A stretch of DNA of 64,000 nt. Source: JAVBQJ01 sp031549115 (GTDB lineage: Bacteria > Verrucomicrobiota > Lentisphaeria > Victivallales > Victivallaceae). The notes below the pieces were generated by a model that saw only the letters and a program-made list of their open reading frames with translations, searched no databases and was not told where the DNA came from. Positions 42,148-52,058 of this stretch are shown piece after piece. The translations under genes were made by a program, and so were the position numbers. Where the stretch lies: the NCBI GenBank assembly GCA_031549115.1, contig JAVBQJ010000051.1, positions 26,774 through 90,773 on the forward strand, read 5' to 3'. Within the stretch, counting starts at the first letter, position 1, and every line of letters begins with the position of its first letter.

Positions 42148-43314
42148 ATGAGCAAAGAAGATTTAAAGCCGCATATACTGTTCATCACCGGGGCGAGCCA
42201 TGAGCGGAACGAACGGAATTACAATCATTTCCAGCGTGTTTATTTTCTGTCCCGCGAATTTGACATGACCATTTTGGCCCGGCCGCATGCAAAGTTCGAT
42301 TTGTCGGCTGCGCCGCAGACGCGGATTGTGCGGAGCTGGCTGCCGTGGAAAACGGGATTGTTGCTGCTGAGTATGTATTGGCTCGTTTTTCAGCGCTTCC
42401 GCATCAAAGCTCCCGCTCGGCAGGTGGTGCTACTGACCGAGCCGTCAGTTGTCAATTTAGTCGGTCCGCTGTATAAATTATTCTGGCACTGCAAATGGGT
42501 TGTGGACATTTGGGATATTCCTATTCGCGCAATTGACGTGCATGGGCTGACTCGCCTGCGCTGTACTTTCTTTCGCTGGTGCTTAAAACAGTGTTTTCGT
42601 TGTGCCGACTTGTTTTTGCTGTCGCTGTTACCGGATATTGAATTCAAATATTTCGGGATTCCGCCGCAAAAGATCGCTTCGTTTCCCAATGCGGTTTTTT
42701 TGCCGGAACAGTTGCCGGCGCACTTGCCGGTTCTGCCGCGGAACGAAAATACCTTTCAGGTCATATGCCAGCGCAGCAGCTACAACTCGATCATGGGCCT
42801 GGATATTCTTGCCCGCGGGTATGAGCTCTTTTCTGCCCGCTGTCCCGACAGCCGGTTAGTGATTGTCGGAAAAATTCCGGACGCGATTCGCGGTCAGGTC
42901 AAATCGTTGGAAGGCCGGAAGGATGTAAACCTCCCCGGCGTAATGGATCACGAGGCTTTACAGCGCATCACCGAAGAATCCGGCGCCATGGTGATTCCGT
43001 TTCGCAATGTCCCCGACCTGGCTCAGTGTTATCCGATAAAAATGGTGGAAGCCATGTTGGCCGGAACCCCGTTGGTCGTACCGGCGCTGGCGGTGTTTCA
43101 GAAGGCTCTGCGACCGGATGAAACGGCGCTCTTGTATAAGGCCGACGACCCCGAGGCGCTGGCGTCGGCATTGGAACGATTGTATCGCTCGGATTCGTTG
43201 CGCCGGGAAATTGCCGGCAAAGCCTATATGGAAATACGCCGCTTCGATTGCGCCGAGAAAAACAGAAAGATTATCGAGTCCATAGAACGTTTGACGCAAA
43301 AGGAGCGAAAATGA
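42148..43314 (+). CDS. Glycosyltransferase family 4 protein
   Basis: The 388-residue protein has the GT-B layout: an N-terminal acceptor domain (HILFITGASHERNERNYNHF) and a C-terminal nucleotide-sugar domain with DSRLVIVGKIPDAIRGQVKS, VMDHEALQRITEESGAMVIP and the E-x7-E type motif around YPIKMVEAMLAGTPLVVPAL. It transfers one sugar during repeat-unit assembly on the cytoplasmic face. Donor and linkage cannot be told. It starts 3 bp after the previous stop and overlaps the next start (ATGA). Confidence 0.88.
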   Translation: MSKEDLKPHILFITGASHERNERNYNHFQRVYFLSREFDMTILARPHAKFDLSAAPQTRIVRSWLPWKTGLLLLSMYWLVFQRFRIKAPARQVVLLTEPSVVNLVGPLYKLFWHCKWVVDIWDIPIRAIDVHGLTRLRCTFFRWCLKQCFRCADLFLLSLLPDIEFKYFGIPPQKIASFPNAVFLPEQLPAHLPVLPRNENTFQVICQRSSYNSIMGLDILARGYELFSARCPDSRLVIVGKIPDAIRGQVKSLEGRKDVNLPGVMDHEALQRITEESGAMVIPFRNVPDLAQCYPIKMVEAMLAGTPLVVPALAVFQKALRPDETALLYKADDPEALASALERLYRSDSLRREIAGKAYMEIRRFDCAEKNRKIIESIERLTQKERK

Positions 43315-44465
43315 AGTTTTTGCTGGTCAATAATATCCCCACTCCGTACCGGGCTTACATGTATGAGACAATGTACCGCCATGCCCGGGCGGCCGGCGTG
43401 GATATGCAGGTTGCGTTTCTGGCCCGTCGGGAGCCCGGCCGGTCGTGGGATCCGGACAAAATCGTCATGAATTTCCCTCACTTTTATGTCAACGACCGTC
43501 ATGGACGCCCGTATGAAATGTTTTCCCGCTGGATCGGCGGAGCGGATTTGTTCCGGCGCATCCGGCAGGAACAGTACGATTGGATTTGGGCTGCGCCGGC
43601 GCAATCCCTGGGGAATTGGCGGCTGATGCTGCAGAAGCTGCCGGCACGGAAAGTGTTGTATTCCGAGTTGAATCCGGTATCTGCCCGCAAGCATTACGGC
43701 TGGCGCAAATGGATACGCAACCGGATCTACAATGGCTGTGACGCCTTTGTGACGCCGGGGCGGGACGGGAGGGATTTTTTGATTGAGAGTCTGCCTGCCA
43801 TGGCTTCCCGTCCGTATTTTCGCTTCTCCAACGTGGTTGATCCGAGAATTTTCGACCGCTTTGCCGAGCGCGGCAAAGTGAAAAGCGAAGATTTGCGGCG
43901 GAAATTGAACTTGCCGTCCGGCGTGCCGGTCTTTGTGTCGATCGGGGCGGCGGAGTGCAAAGGCGGATTGGAATTGTTGAAGGCGGTGGAAAACATATCC
44001 GAACCGTTTCGCATCGTGATTCTCGGCGGCGATTCCCATTTGGCCCGTTTGCGGGAAGCCGTAGCCGAATCGCCTGCCGGAGATAAATTTTCGTTGCCCG
44101 GCAGCGTTGCCCCGGCAACGGTTGCCGAATATTTGCTGTGCGGGGATGTGTATTTGCATCCGGCGCTGCGCGATTGTTCCCCGCTGTGCTGTGTCGAGGC
44201 GGCATTTAGCGGGCTGCCCATGCTGATGTCCATCCAGAGCGGCAACAGCGCCGAACTGATTGAAGAGGGTGTGAATGGTTGGCGCTTTGACGCGTTCGAC
44301 GGGGAAGCCATTGCGGCGGTTATCTGGAAAGCGCTCGGTTGCAGTCCGGCTCAACTGAGCGATATGGGGCGGGAATCGCATCGAATTGCCTGGCAGAATT
44401 TCGACGCCGGGAAGCAGGCGGAAGAATTTTTCCGGTGGTTGGCCACGTGTAACGAAAAGCATTGA
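43311..44465 (+). CDS. Glycosyltransferase family 4 protein
   Basis: Start at 43311 overlaps the previous stop and has AGGAG 5 bp upstream; 384 residues. It opens MKFLLVNNIPTPYRAYMYET, has VPVFVSIGAAECKGGLELLK and FRIVILGGDSHLARLREAVA, and the donor-site DVYLHPALRDCSPLCCVEAA plus FSGLPMLMSIQSGNSAELIE. These are GT-B, family 4 features. It is one of at least three GT4 proteins in the locus, in agreement with a repeat unit of several sugars. Specificity unknown. Confidence 0.88.
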   Translation: MKFLLVNNIPTPYRAYMYETMYRHARAAGVDMQVAFLARREPGRSWDPDKIVMNFPHFYVNDRHGRPYEMFSRWIGGADLFRRIRQEQYDWIWAAPAQSLGNWRLMLQKLPARKVLYSELNPVSARKHYGWRKWIRNRIYNGCDAFVTPGRDGRDFLIESLPAMASRPYFRFSNVVDPRIFDRFAERGKVKSEDLRRKLNLPSGVPVFVSIGAAECKGGLELLKAVENISEPFRIVILGGDSHLARLREAVAESPAGDKFSLPGSVAPATVAEYLLCGDVYLHPALRDCSPLCCVEAAFSGLPMLMSIQSGNSAELIEEGVNGWRFDAFDGEAIAAVIWKALGCSPAQLSDMGRESHRIAWQNFDAGKQAEEFFRWLATCNEKH

Positions 44466-44483
44466 TTGCCGGATAGAACCAAT

Positions 44484-45767
44484 ATGCAATATTCAAACTG
44501 GAATCTGTTGAATCCGAATGATTCGGCAAGGGCGTTGGACAAGCCGGAGTCCAATTATGGATTTCTGCCGATTTTTGTGCGCGGCGGGTTTCCGGGAGCG
44601 TTGTTGTTCATTTGGCTTTTGCCGCCATTGCTTTTTCCGACGATGCGGAATGAATCGGCTTACCAGTATCTGGACATGACCGGACTCATGCAGATGGGCG
44701 TAATCCTGTGCGGAGGCGTGTACAGCGCAGTCGTACTTCTGCAAAAGGCCGAAGTCAGAAGAATCTTGTTTCGCACTCCGGTGGTATGGTTTGGCGCCTA
44801 TATGCTATGGTGCGTGTTTGGAAGTCTTTTTTGCGACAATGTCATTTACTCCCTGGCCTGCTCTTTGGAAGTCATAGCGGTACTTATCATATCGGCGATG
44901 TTGTTTTTGCGCTTTGGCGACGACTGGCTGGGTATGATTTATTACTTATGCCGCTGGGGTGTTGTCATGGTGCTTGTTTTTCTGATACGTACTCCGGACC
45001 GCAACTGGTTCGCTTGGGAACAATGGCACAACGCTTCGGTATTTTTGATTGCACCGATGTTTTTTCTGCCCTTTTTCGATTTTAAACGATTGTGGAAATA
45101 TTTTCTGTTCATGCTGCTGATTGCGTTGGTGACGACGGCGGCCAAAGTTTATCTGGGACTGCTGTGCGGGTTGCTGATCGGAGGCTTGTTCTGTTCCAAA
45201 AAGTTGAAGCGGGTGTTTGTGTGGTATTTGATGTGTGTGTTTCTGCTTGTCGCCGGAATTCTCGTTTTTGACGTTTCCACCGATATGCTGACCAATCTGC
45301 TGCTGGGCGGACGTGAAGACAATGTATTGGCGACCGGTAACGGCCGTTTCATGATCTGGCCGATTTTACTGGAATACGCATGGCACCGCCCCATACTGGG
45401 GTATGGGTTCGCCATGGCGGAGAAAACCCTCGTGAATGTGCTGCCGCTGTATATATCCAGTTCGCATAATATTTTTCTGACTGCGTTTTTATATTCCGGC
45501 CTGCCCGGCGTCGCGCTGCTGCTTTCGTTTTGGGTGTCGCTGTTTTGGATCGTCATAAAATATATCAATGGGCATATATTCAGCGTGTTGCTGTTGGCCA
45601 CGGTCGTGGAAGTGGTGGTGTTTGTGTCTTTGGATCAAGGTATCGGCAATAAACTGATGTTTTCCAGTATGCCGCAGATTATGGTCATGGTCTTTATCTG
45701 CTATTACCTGTCGGAATCATTTGCCTGGCCGGCCGACCGGTCGAAAAATAAGGAAAACGCCCAATGA
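44484..45767 (+). CDS. O-antigen polymerase/ligase-like membrane protein (Wzy candidate)
   Basis: 427 residues from the ATG at 44484, with about 10-12 membrane helices. The C-terminal half carries the O-antigen ligase/Wzy pattern: a loop with NVLATGNGRFMIWPILLEYA, HRPILGYGFAMAE and SSSHNIFLTAFLYSGLPGVA (the conserved H-N in the large periplasmic loop). It should polymerise or ligate repeat units in the periplasm. With the Wzx flippase upstream it makes this a Wzx/Wzy-dependent locus. It overlaps the next gene by 4 bp. Confidence 0.87.
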   Translation: MQYSNWNLLNPNDSARALDKPESNYGFLPIFVRGGFPGALLFIWLLPPLLFPTMRNESAYQYLDMTGLMQMGVILCGGVYSAVVLLQKAEVRRILFRTPVVWFGAYMLWCVFGSLFCDNVIYSLACSLEVIAVLIISAMLFLRFGDDWLGMIYYLCRWGVVMVLVFLIRTPDRNWFAWEQWHNASVFLIAPMFFLPFFDFKRLWKYFLFMLLIALVTTAAKVYLGLLCGLLIGGLFCSKKLKRVFVWYLMCVFLLVAGILVFDVSTDMLTNLLLGGREDNVLATGNGRFMIWPILLEYAWHRPILGYGFAMAEKTLVNVLPLYISSSHNIFLTAFLYSGLPGVALLLSFWVSLFWIVIKYINGHIFSVLLLATVVEVVVFVSLDQGIGNKLMFSSMPQIMVMVFICYYLSESFAWPADRSKNKENAQ

Positions 45768-46891
45768 TGCTCGAAGCGAATGCGACCAGGTTGCGCGGAC
45801 TCTTCATCGTGCCTCTTCCGCCGCCTGTCCATGGTTCGTCGGCAGTCGCCCGGCAAATCCGGGGAAATGAAAATATCAATTCCCGTATGCAAATCGACTA
45901 TTTGAACTTATCCACTTCGCGTGACATGGAGGAAAACGGCTGCGGAGGATGGAAAAAGGTATTCCGGGGAATCGTTATTTATTTTCAGGTTTTGTATAGG
46001 ATATTGCGCTATCGCTATGATTTCTGTTACATTACGCCGGCGGTGACGCCGATGGGGCTGCTGAAAGATGCCCCCGTCATGCTGCTGTGCCGGTTGTTCC
46101 GGAAAAAAGTAATATTGCACATGCACGGCAAGGGGGTTTCCGGTTATGCCGCCCGTCATCGCTGGTATCGGCAGCTCTTTCGTCTGTGTTTCACCGGAAA
46201 CCGTGTAATCCTGTTGTCGCAACGCCTTTATCGCGATATCGCGCTTCTCGTTCCGGAAAACAGGATCCGCATCTGCCCCAACGGCCTGCCGTGGCAGGAT
46301 ACGTCAAGCCAATGCGCCAACCGTTTCAATCCGGTTCCCCGGATTTTATTTCTCTCCAATCTTCTGGAAAGCAAAGGCGTTTTTACTTTGCTGGATGCGT
46401 GCGTGCATCTGGCGGAAACGCAGATCGATTTTGAATGCAATCTGGTGGGAAATGAAACTGCGGAAATCAACACAGCTCGAATCGAGCGGGAGATAAGCGC
46501 CAGAAAGTTGACGGGAAAGGTCGTTTATCGCGGCAGCCGGTACGGACGGGAGAAAGAACAGACTTTCATCGACTCGGATGTCTTTGTGTTTCCGACCAGT
46601 TACTGCAATGAGTGCTTTCCGATGGTGCTGTTGGAGGCGTGCCTTTGGCGTTTGCCGATCATCGCAACGGCGGAAGGCGCCATCGAGGATATCGTCATGG
46701 ATGGCCAAAACGGTTATATCGTCCCTGGAAACGATGCCGTAGCCGTAGCCCGGAAGCTCGAAATGCTGCTCGCCGACGCAGCCCTGCGAACGAAAATGGG
46801 CGAAGCGGGATTTCATTATGCGGCAGAACGCTTTACAGAAAAACACTTTGAAAAGAATTTACTGGCAATATTAAACGAAGTAAACGTATAA
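45764..46891 (+). CDS. Glycosyltransferase family 4 protein
   Basis: 375 residues, overlapping the Wzy-like gene by 4 bp. It has the glycine-poor N-terminal LFIVPLPPPVHGSSAVARQI, the acceptor-side KKVILHMHGKGVSGYAARHR, the linker PRILFLSNLLESKGVFTLLD and the donor site FVFPTSYCNECFPMVLLEAC followed by IIATAEGAIEDIVMDGQNGY. This is a standard GT4 enzyme; the E-x7-E pair is in the NECFPMVLLEA segment. Likely adds one residue of the repeat unit; donor unknown. Confidence 0.9.
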   Translation: MMLEANATRLRGLFIVPLPPPVHGSSAVARQIRGNENINSRMQIDYLNLSTSRDMEENGCGGWKKVFRGIVIYFQVLYRILRYRYDFCYITPAVTPMGLLKDAPVMLLCRLFRKKVILHMHGKGVSGYAARHRWYRQLFRLCFTGNRVILLSQRLYRDIALLVPENRIRICPNGLPWQDTSSQCANRFNPVPRILFLSNLLESKGVFTLLDACVHLAETQIDFECNLVGNETAEINTARIEREISARKLTGKVVYRGSRYGREKEQTFIDSDVFVFPTSYCNECFPMVLLEACLWRLPIIATAEGAIEDIVMDGQNGYIVPGNDAVAVARKLEMLLADAALRTKMGEAGFHYAAERFTEKHFEKNLLAILNEVNV

Positions 46892-46901
46892 GGAAATCAA
46901 C

Positions 46902-47930
46902 ATGTCGCTTTTCAAGAATAAAACACTGTTAATCACCGGCGGCACCGGCAGCTTCGGAAACGCCGTATTGCGGCGCTTCCTGGATTCTGAAATCCGTGAA
47001 GTGAGGATTTTCAGTCGCGATGAAAAGAAGCAGGACGACATGCGCCATGCGTTGCAGAGTTCCAAGGTAAAATTCTATATCGGCGACGTGCGGGACCGAC
47101 AGAGTGTCGACAGCGCAATGTCCGGAGTAGACTATGTGTTTCACGCGGCGGCCCTCAAACAGGTGCCGAGCTGCGAGTTTTTCCCGCTGCAGGCGGTTCA
47201 GACCAATGTGCTCGGCGCCAACAACGTGCTGGAGTCGGCGGTCACCCACGGAGTAAAAAATGTCGTCGTATTGTCCACGGACAAGGCGGCTTATCCGATC
47301 AACGCGATGGGGATTTCCAAAGCGATGATGGAAAAGGTCGCCATCGCCAAAGGTCGCGCGCTCGGAAAAAACGCGAAAACTACGGTGTGCTGCACGCGTT
47401 ACGGCAACGTGATGGCGTCGCGCGGTTCGGTGATTCCCTTGTGGGTCGAACAGATCAAGGCGGGCAAGCCGATCACCATCACCGACCCTTTGATGACCCG
47501 TTTCATGATGACCCTGGACGACGCCGTCGATCTGGTGATTTACGCCTGGCAGCATGGCGAAAACGGCGACTTGTTCGTCCAGAAGGCGCCGGCGGCGACA
47601 CTGGTGACGCTCGCGACCGCGCTGAAAGAGCTTTATAACTCCGACACCGAAGTCATGGTGATCGGCACCCGCCACGGTGAAAAACTTTATGAAACGCTGG
47701 TGACCCGCGAGGAGATGGCCAAGTCCATCGACATGGACAATTACTTCCGGATCCCGTGCGACGCCCGGGATTTGAATTACGATAAGTATTTCGTCGAAGG
47801 CTCCGAAGATGTCGCGAAGATCGAAGATTACCACTCGCACAACACCCGCCGCCTTGATGTCGCCGGCATGAAAGAATTGCTGCTGAAGCTCACCTTCATC
47901 CGCCAGGATCTGGGATTTTATCATGATTAA
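46902..47930 (+). CDS. capE: UDP-GlcNAc 4,6-dehydratase/5-epimerase, CapE-like
   Basis: This 342-residue extended SDR protein has GGTGSFGNAVLRRFLDSEIR with FSRDEKKQDDMRHAL (family-typical), VFHAAALKQVPSCEFFPLQA, the altered catalytic STDKAAYPINAMGISKAMME and TRYGNVMASRGSVIP. It converts UDP-GlcNAc to a UDP-4-keto-6-deoxy-L-hexose intermediate, the first step to UDP-N-acetyl-L-fucosamine. The next two genes are CapF- and CapG-like, so the complete pathway is present in order. GC-rich codon use contrasts with the flanking AT-rich genes. Confidence 0.93.
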   Translation: MSLFKNKTLLITGGTGSFGNAVLRRFLDSEIREVRIFSRDEKKQDDMRHALQSSKVKFYIGDVRDRQSVDSAMSGVDYVFHAAALKQVPSCEFFPLQAVQTNVLGANNVLESAVTHGVKNVVVLSTDKAAYPINAMGISKAMMEKVAIAKGRALGKNAKTTVCCTRYGNVMASRGSVIPLWVEQIKAGKPITITDPLMTRFMMTLDDAVDLVIYAWQHGENGDLFVQKAPAATLVTLATALKELYNSDTEVMVIGTRHGEKLYETLVTREEMAKSIDMDNYFRIPCDARDLNYDKYFVEGSEDVAKIEDYHSHNTRRLDVAGMKELLLKLTFIRQDLGFYHD

Positions 47931-49041
47931 AATCGGGATAACCGGGCAACCGGGATTTGTCGGCACACATCTGTACAATTTTCTGGGCTCCCAGCCGGAT
48001 GTGGAACGGATTCCTTGTAAAGATGAGTTTTTCACGGATGAACCGGCGTTGCGCAACTTCGTCGCGCAGTGCGACGCGATCGTGCATCTGGCGGCGATGA
48101 ACCGCCACGATGATCCGCAGGTGATCTACGACACCAACCTCCGGCTGGTCAAGCAGTTGATCGCGGCGATGGAAGCCGAAACGGTCACGCCGCACGTGTT
48201 GTTTTCGAGTTCGACCCAGGAGGAGCGCGACAATCTTTACGGCGCGTCCAAGCGCGAAGGGCGCGAATTGCTCGAAGCGTGGGCGAAAAAGAACGGCGCC
48301 AAATTCACCGGCTGCGTCATTCCGAATGTCTTCGGTCCGTATGGACGGCCCAATTACAATTCGGTGGTGGCGACCTTCTGCCACAAACTGACCCATGGCG
48401 AACGGCCGGAAATTCAGGTCGATGGTTCGATCAAACTGGTGTATGTCGGCGATCTGTGCCGGGAATTTCTGGATATCATCCGTACCGGGGAAGCCGCGAG
48501 TCCGCGGCCGATTCCCTGCGGCGCCGAACGCCAGGTTTCGGAGTTGTTGGCGACCTTCGAACGCTTCAAAGAGCAGTATTTCGATCAGGGCATCATCCCG
48601 GAGCTGCCGACGGCATTCGATGTCCAGTTGTTCAACACCTTCTGCGGCTACATCGACCACAAAGATTTTTTCCCGTTCCAACTGAAGCTGAACACGGACG
48701 CACGCGGCACCTTCGTCGAAACCGTCAAACTCGACCGCATCGGCGGTCAGATTTCGTTTTCGACCACGGTGCCGGGAATCACCCGCGGCAACCATTACCA
48801 CACCCGCAAAATCGAGCGTTTCGCGGTGATCAAAGGCAAAGCCAGGATTGAACTGCGTAAGGTCGGAACCGCGGAAAAGCTGGTGTTCGAACTCGACGGC
48901 GCGCGGCCGTCGTTCGTCGATATGCCGGTATGGCATACGCATAATATCACCAATATTGGAAATGAAGATCTGTACACGGTGTTCTGGATCAATGAATTCT
49001 ACAATCCGGCCGACCCGGATACGTTTGCGGAAGAGGTTTGA
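47923..49041 (+). CDS. capF: CapF-like reductase with C-terminal cupin domain
   Basis: This 372-residue protein overlaps CapE by 8 bp. The N-terminal SDR reductase domain has IGITGQPGFVGTHLYNFLGS, IVHLAAMNRH and LYGASKREGRELLEAWA (YxxxK), and the C-terminal part from about residue 245 is a cupin: GTFVETVKL, TTVPGITRGNHYHTRKIERF (metal-binding His) and PVWHTHNITNIG. The two-domain architecture is diagnostic for CapF, which catalyses C3 epimerisation and reduction towards UDP-L-6-deoxy-talosamine, the substrate of CapG. Confidence 0.94.
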   Translation: MIKIGITGQPGFVGTHLYNFLGSQPDVERIPCKDEFFTDEPALRNFVAQCDAIVHLAAMNRHDDPQVIYDTNLRLVKQLIAAMEAETVTPHVLFSSSTQEERDNLYGASKREGRELLEAWAKKNGAKFTGCVIPNVFGPYGRPNYNSVVATFCHKLTHGERPEIQVDGSIKLVYVGDLCREFLDIIRTGEAASPRPIPCGAERQVSELLATFERFKEQYFDQGIIPELPTAFDVQLFNTFCGYIDHKDFFPFQLKLNTDARGTFVETVKLDRIGGQISFSTTVPGITRGNHYHTRKIERFAVIKGKARIELRKVGTAEKLVFELDGARPSFVDMPVWHTHNITNIGNEDLYTVFWINEFYNPADPDTFAEEV

Positions 49042-49044
49042 AAC

Positions 49045-50181
49045 ATGAAAAAATTGAAAGTCGCCACCGTTGTCGGGACTCGTCCCGAAATCATTCGCCT
49101 GGCCTGCGTTCTACAGAAATTGGACCGCAGTCCGGCGATAGAGCATATTTTGATTCATACGGGTCAGAATTACGATTATGAGTTGAATGAAGTATTTTTT
49201 GAAGACCTGAACTTGCGCAAACCGGATTATTTTCTCAATGCCGCAGGCGACAATGCCACGGCAACGGCTGGTCATATTTTAATCAAAATCGATCCAGTGC
49301 TGAAAGAAGTCGATCCGGATGCGTTATTGGTTCTGGGGGATACCAATTCGTGCCTGTGCGCGATTGCCGCCAAAAAGCGGCATATTCCCATTTTCCACAT
49401 GGAAGCCGGCAACCGTTGTTTTGACCAACGGGTACCGGAAGAAGGCAACCGCAAAATTGTCGATCATACGGCCGATGTCAACCTGACCTACAGCAGTATT
49501 GCCCGTGAATATCTTTTGCGGGAAGGTTTGCCGCCCGATCGCACGATTAAAACCGGCAGCCCGATGTTCGAAGTGCTGCACCAGTACCTGCCCAAGATCA
49601 AGGCGTCGAAGATCCTTGAATCCCTCGGCCTGGCCAGGGAAAAATATTTCGTCGTTTCGGCACACCGGGAAGAAAACATTGACAACGAGAAAAAATTCAC
49701 GCATCTGGTCGAGATACTCAATCGGATTGCGAAAGATTATCAATTGCCGGTTATCGTATCGACTCATCCGCGCACCCGGAAAAAAATCGAGCAAAAGCAG
49801 GTGAAATTCAACGAACTGGTCCGCTTGATGAAACCTATGAGCCTGAGCGATTACAATTGTCTGCAGATCAACGCGAAAGCTGTTATCTCCGACTCCGGTA
49901 CAATCAGTGAGGAATCCTCCATTTTGAATTTTCGGGCACTGAATATCCGCGAAGCGCATGAGCGCCCCGAAGCCATGGAGGAGGCAAGCGTGATGATGGT
50001 GGGGCTGAATCCGGACCGGGTCCTGCAGGGCCTGGCCGAGTTGCAGAATCAAAATCTGGTTGCACGGAATTTCCGGCCGGTAGCCGACTACTCCATGCCC
50101 AATGTATCCGACAAAGTGGTTCGCATTATTCTTTCCTATACCGATTATATCAAACGCACGGTTTGGAGTGAATCGCTATGA
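49045..50181 (+). CDS. capG: UDP-N-acetylglucosamine 2-epimerase family, CapG-like
   Basis: 378 residues with the WecB/CapG fold: VATVVGTRPEIIRLACVLQK, LIHTGQNYDYELNEVFFEDL, IFHMEAGNRCFDQRVPEEGN, FVVSAHREENIDNEKKFTHL and VISDSGTISEESSILNF. After CapE and CapF the expected reaction is 2-epimerisation to UDP-N-acetyl-L-fucosamine, not UDP-ManNAc formation. It starts 3 bp after CapF and overlaps the WecG/TagA gene by 4 bp. Confidence 0.92.
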   Translation: MKKLKVATVVGTRPEIIRLACVLQKLDRSPAIEHILIHTGQNYDYELNEVFFEDLNLRKPDYFLNAAGDNATATAGHILIKIDPVLKEVDPDALLVLGDTNSCLCAIAAKKRHIPIFHMEAGNRCFDQRVPEEGNRKIVDHTADVNLTYSSIAREYLLREGLPPDRTIKTGSPMFEVLHQYLPKIKASKILESLGLAREKYFVVSAHREENIDNEKKFTHLVEILNRIAKDYQLPVIVSTHPRTRKKIEQKQVKFNELVRLMKPMSLSDYNCLQINAKAVISDSGTISEESSILNFRALNIREAHERPEAMEEASVMMVGLNPDRVLQGLAELQNQNLVARNFRPVADYSMPNVSDKVVRIILSYTDYIKRTVWSESL

Positions 50182-50942
50182 TGAATGAGAGTACATTGCG
50201 TACGATTTACATTTGGAACGTTAAATTCAATCCCTACACCAAGACGGAACTGGTGGCGCGGGTCCAGGACTGGTTGGCCGCCGGACGCAAAGGCATCCAC
50301 CTGACCGGGGCCAATCCGGAAACGGTTGTTGCCGCGCAGCATGAGGCGACATTGCAGCAGGCAATCATGGCTTCCGATTTGGTCAATGTCGATAACATGT
50401 TGGTGTTGAAATCATTGCGGTTCAGCGGTTTTTCCGTGCCCGAACGGGCGGCGACACCGGATGTGTTCGAGATGTTTTTGCAGGAGGCAAACCGCAAACG
50501 CCAAAGTGTTTACCTGTTGGGGGCAACGGAACCGGTGCTGCAGAAAATGGTGGAAAACATCCGCCGCCAATATCCGGACCTGGTTTTGGCCGGTTGCCGC
50601 AACGGCTTTTATTCCGATGAAACGGAGGTCGTCGCGGAAATCGCCCGGGCCTGCCCGGATTACCTTTTCCTGGGATTACCGTCTCCGCAAAAAGAGAACT
50701 TCATCCTGCGTCACAAGCATGAACTCAACGCCGGCGTCTGCTACGGGGTCGGCGGGGCGTTTGACGTCAAAGGCGAACGTGTGGGCCGTGCGCCGGGCTG
50801 GTTGAGGGAGCTCGGCCTGGAGGGGTTTATTCGCATTTTGCATTCTCCGCGCAATTACGGCAAGCGGATATTCCGTTTTTATCCGGAATTTCTGCGTCTT
50901 TGCTGGAAATTCCGTAAGCTCGGCCGGATTGTTGAAAGCTGA
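50178..50942 (+). CDS. WecG/TagA/CpsF family glycosyltransferase (GT26)
   Basis: 254 residues of the WecG/TagA/CpsF family: GIHLTGANPETVVAAQHEAT, SDLVNVDNMLVL (the conserved D before the substrate pocket), VYLLGATEPVLQKMVENIRR, DYLFLGLPSPQKENFILRHK and GVGGAFDVKGERVGRAPGWL. Members transfer a HexNAc, HexNAcA or related residue to a lipid-linked first sugar, so this may be the second transferase in repeat-unit assembly. No priming transferase of the PglC/WbaP or WecA type was found in the window. Confidence 0.92.
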   Translation: MMNESTLRTIYIWNVKFNPYTKTELVARVQDWLAAGRKGIHLTGANPETVVAAQHEATLQQAIMASDLVNVDNMLVLKSLRFSGFSVPERAATPDVFEMFLQEANRKRQSVYLLGATEPVLQKMVENIRRQYPDLVLAGCRNGFYSDETEVVAEIARACPDYLFLGLPSPQKENFILRHKHELNAGVCYGVGGAFDVKGERVGRAPGWLRELGLEGFIRILHSPRNYGKRIFRFYPEFLRLCWKFRKLGRIVES

Positions 50943-51007
50943 TTTTTCCGGATTGCGAATATCGGTAACTACATAAAACAGAGATTTAAACCATATGATG
51001 AGAAGTT

Positions 51008-52057
51008 ATGAGTAAAAAACTGAAAATCGGCATTATCGGCATGGGAAGAATGGGGATCACACATTTTTCCATTATCAATTCACATCCGGATATTGAAATC
51101 ACTTCCGTTTCGGATACTTCCAAAATGATTCTCAACGGGATTGCAAAATATTTGCCGTCCGTTCAGGTTTTCGATGACTTCAAGACGCAACTGGAGAAGT
51201 CGCACCCCGACGCCGTCATCGTTTGTACGCCCCCGGCGTTGCACTTTGCCATTTGCCGCCTGGCGCACCAACTTGGAATACATATTTTTTGTGAAAAGCC
51301 TTTCACGGCCAACCCGGCAGAAGCGAATGAAATTGCCGCACTGTTTGCCAATTCAAATCTGGTCAATCATGTCGGTTATGTCAATCGTTACAATGATATT
51401 TTCAAAACGACGCGTAAATTTTTAGCGGGAAATGTGATCGGCAAGGTAATTCGCTTCCGTTCCGAAATGTTCAGCGGCACGGTCATAAAGCCCGAAAACG
51501 GCAAAGGCTGGCGCGCCAGCAGAGAAAACGGCGGCGGCGTGACTTACGAAATGGCCTCCCACGCGCTCGATTTGGCCAATTACATGTTGGGGGCGCCAGC
51601 CAAAGTCGTCGGGGCGGCCATCAATCAGGTTTTTTCGAAAACCGTGGAAGATATCGTTTCCGCCACGATGCTTTATGACGGCGGCAATGTCGGAACGGTT
51701 TATGTCAATTGGAGCGACAGCAGTTATCGCAAACCCAGCAACAAGCTGGAGCTGATCGGGGACAAGGGGAAGATTCTGGCCGATCAGTACACCTTGCGGC
51801 TGTTTTTGAATGCGGCGAATCCGGAGTTCAATCTGAGCAAGGGATGGAATAATATCTATATCACCGACGTGGCGACTCCAGTGCCGTTCTATGTGCGCGG
51901 CAATGAATTTACCAGACAACTGTACGCTTTTGTTGATCAGATTCTCGGCAAGGAGCCGAATCCGATTGCGTGCACCTTCAAGGAGGGGGCGGAGACGCAA
52001 AACGTGATTCGGGCGATCTTCGAGGATGCGGCAAACAATGGCAAAGGGATAAAGTAA
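51008..52057 (+). CDS. Gfo/Idh/MocA family oxidoreductase
   Basis: 349 residues. The N-terminal Rossmann domain starts KIGIIGMGRMGITHFSIINS and has VIVCTPPALHFAICRLAHQL and HIFCEKPFTANPAEANEIAA (the EKP motif). The C-terminal domain begins near residue 125 (VGYVNRYNDIFKTTRKFLAG). Such enzymes reduce or oxidise sugars or nucleotide sugars with NAD(P). It pairs closely with the unknown gene that starts 1 bp after its stop, suggesting a two-step conversion of an unusual sugar or polyol. Confidence 0.87.
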   Translation: MSKKLKIGIIGMGRMGITHFSIINSHPDIEITSVSDTSKMILNGIAKYLPSVQVFDDFKTQLEKSHPDAVIVCTPPALHFAICRLAHQLGIHIFCEKPFTANPAEANEIAALFANSNLVNHVGYVNRYNDIFKTTRKFLAGNVIGKVIRFRSEMFSGTVIKPENGKGWRASRENGGGVTYEMASHALDLANYMLGAPAKVVGAAINQVFSKTVEDIVSATMLYDGGNVGTVYVNWSDSSYRKPSNKLELIGDKGKILADQYTLRLFLNAANPEFNLSKGWNNIYITDVATPVPFYVRGNEFTRQLYAFVDQILGKEPNPIACTFKEGAETQNVIRAIFEDAANNGKGIK

Positions 52058-52058
52058 A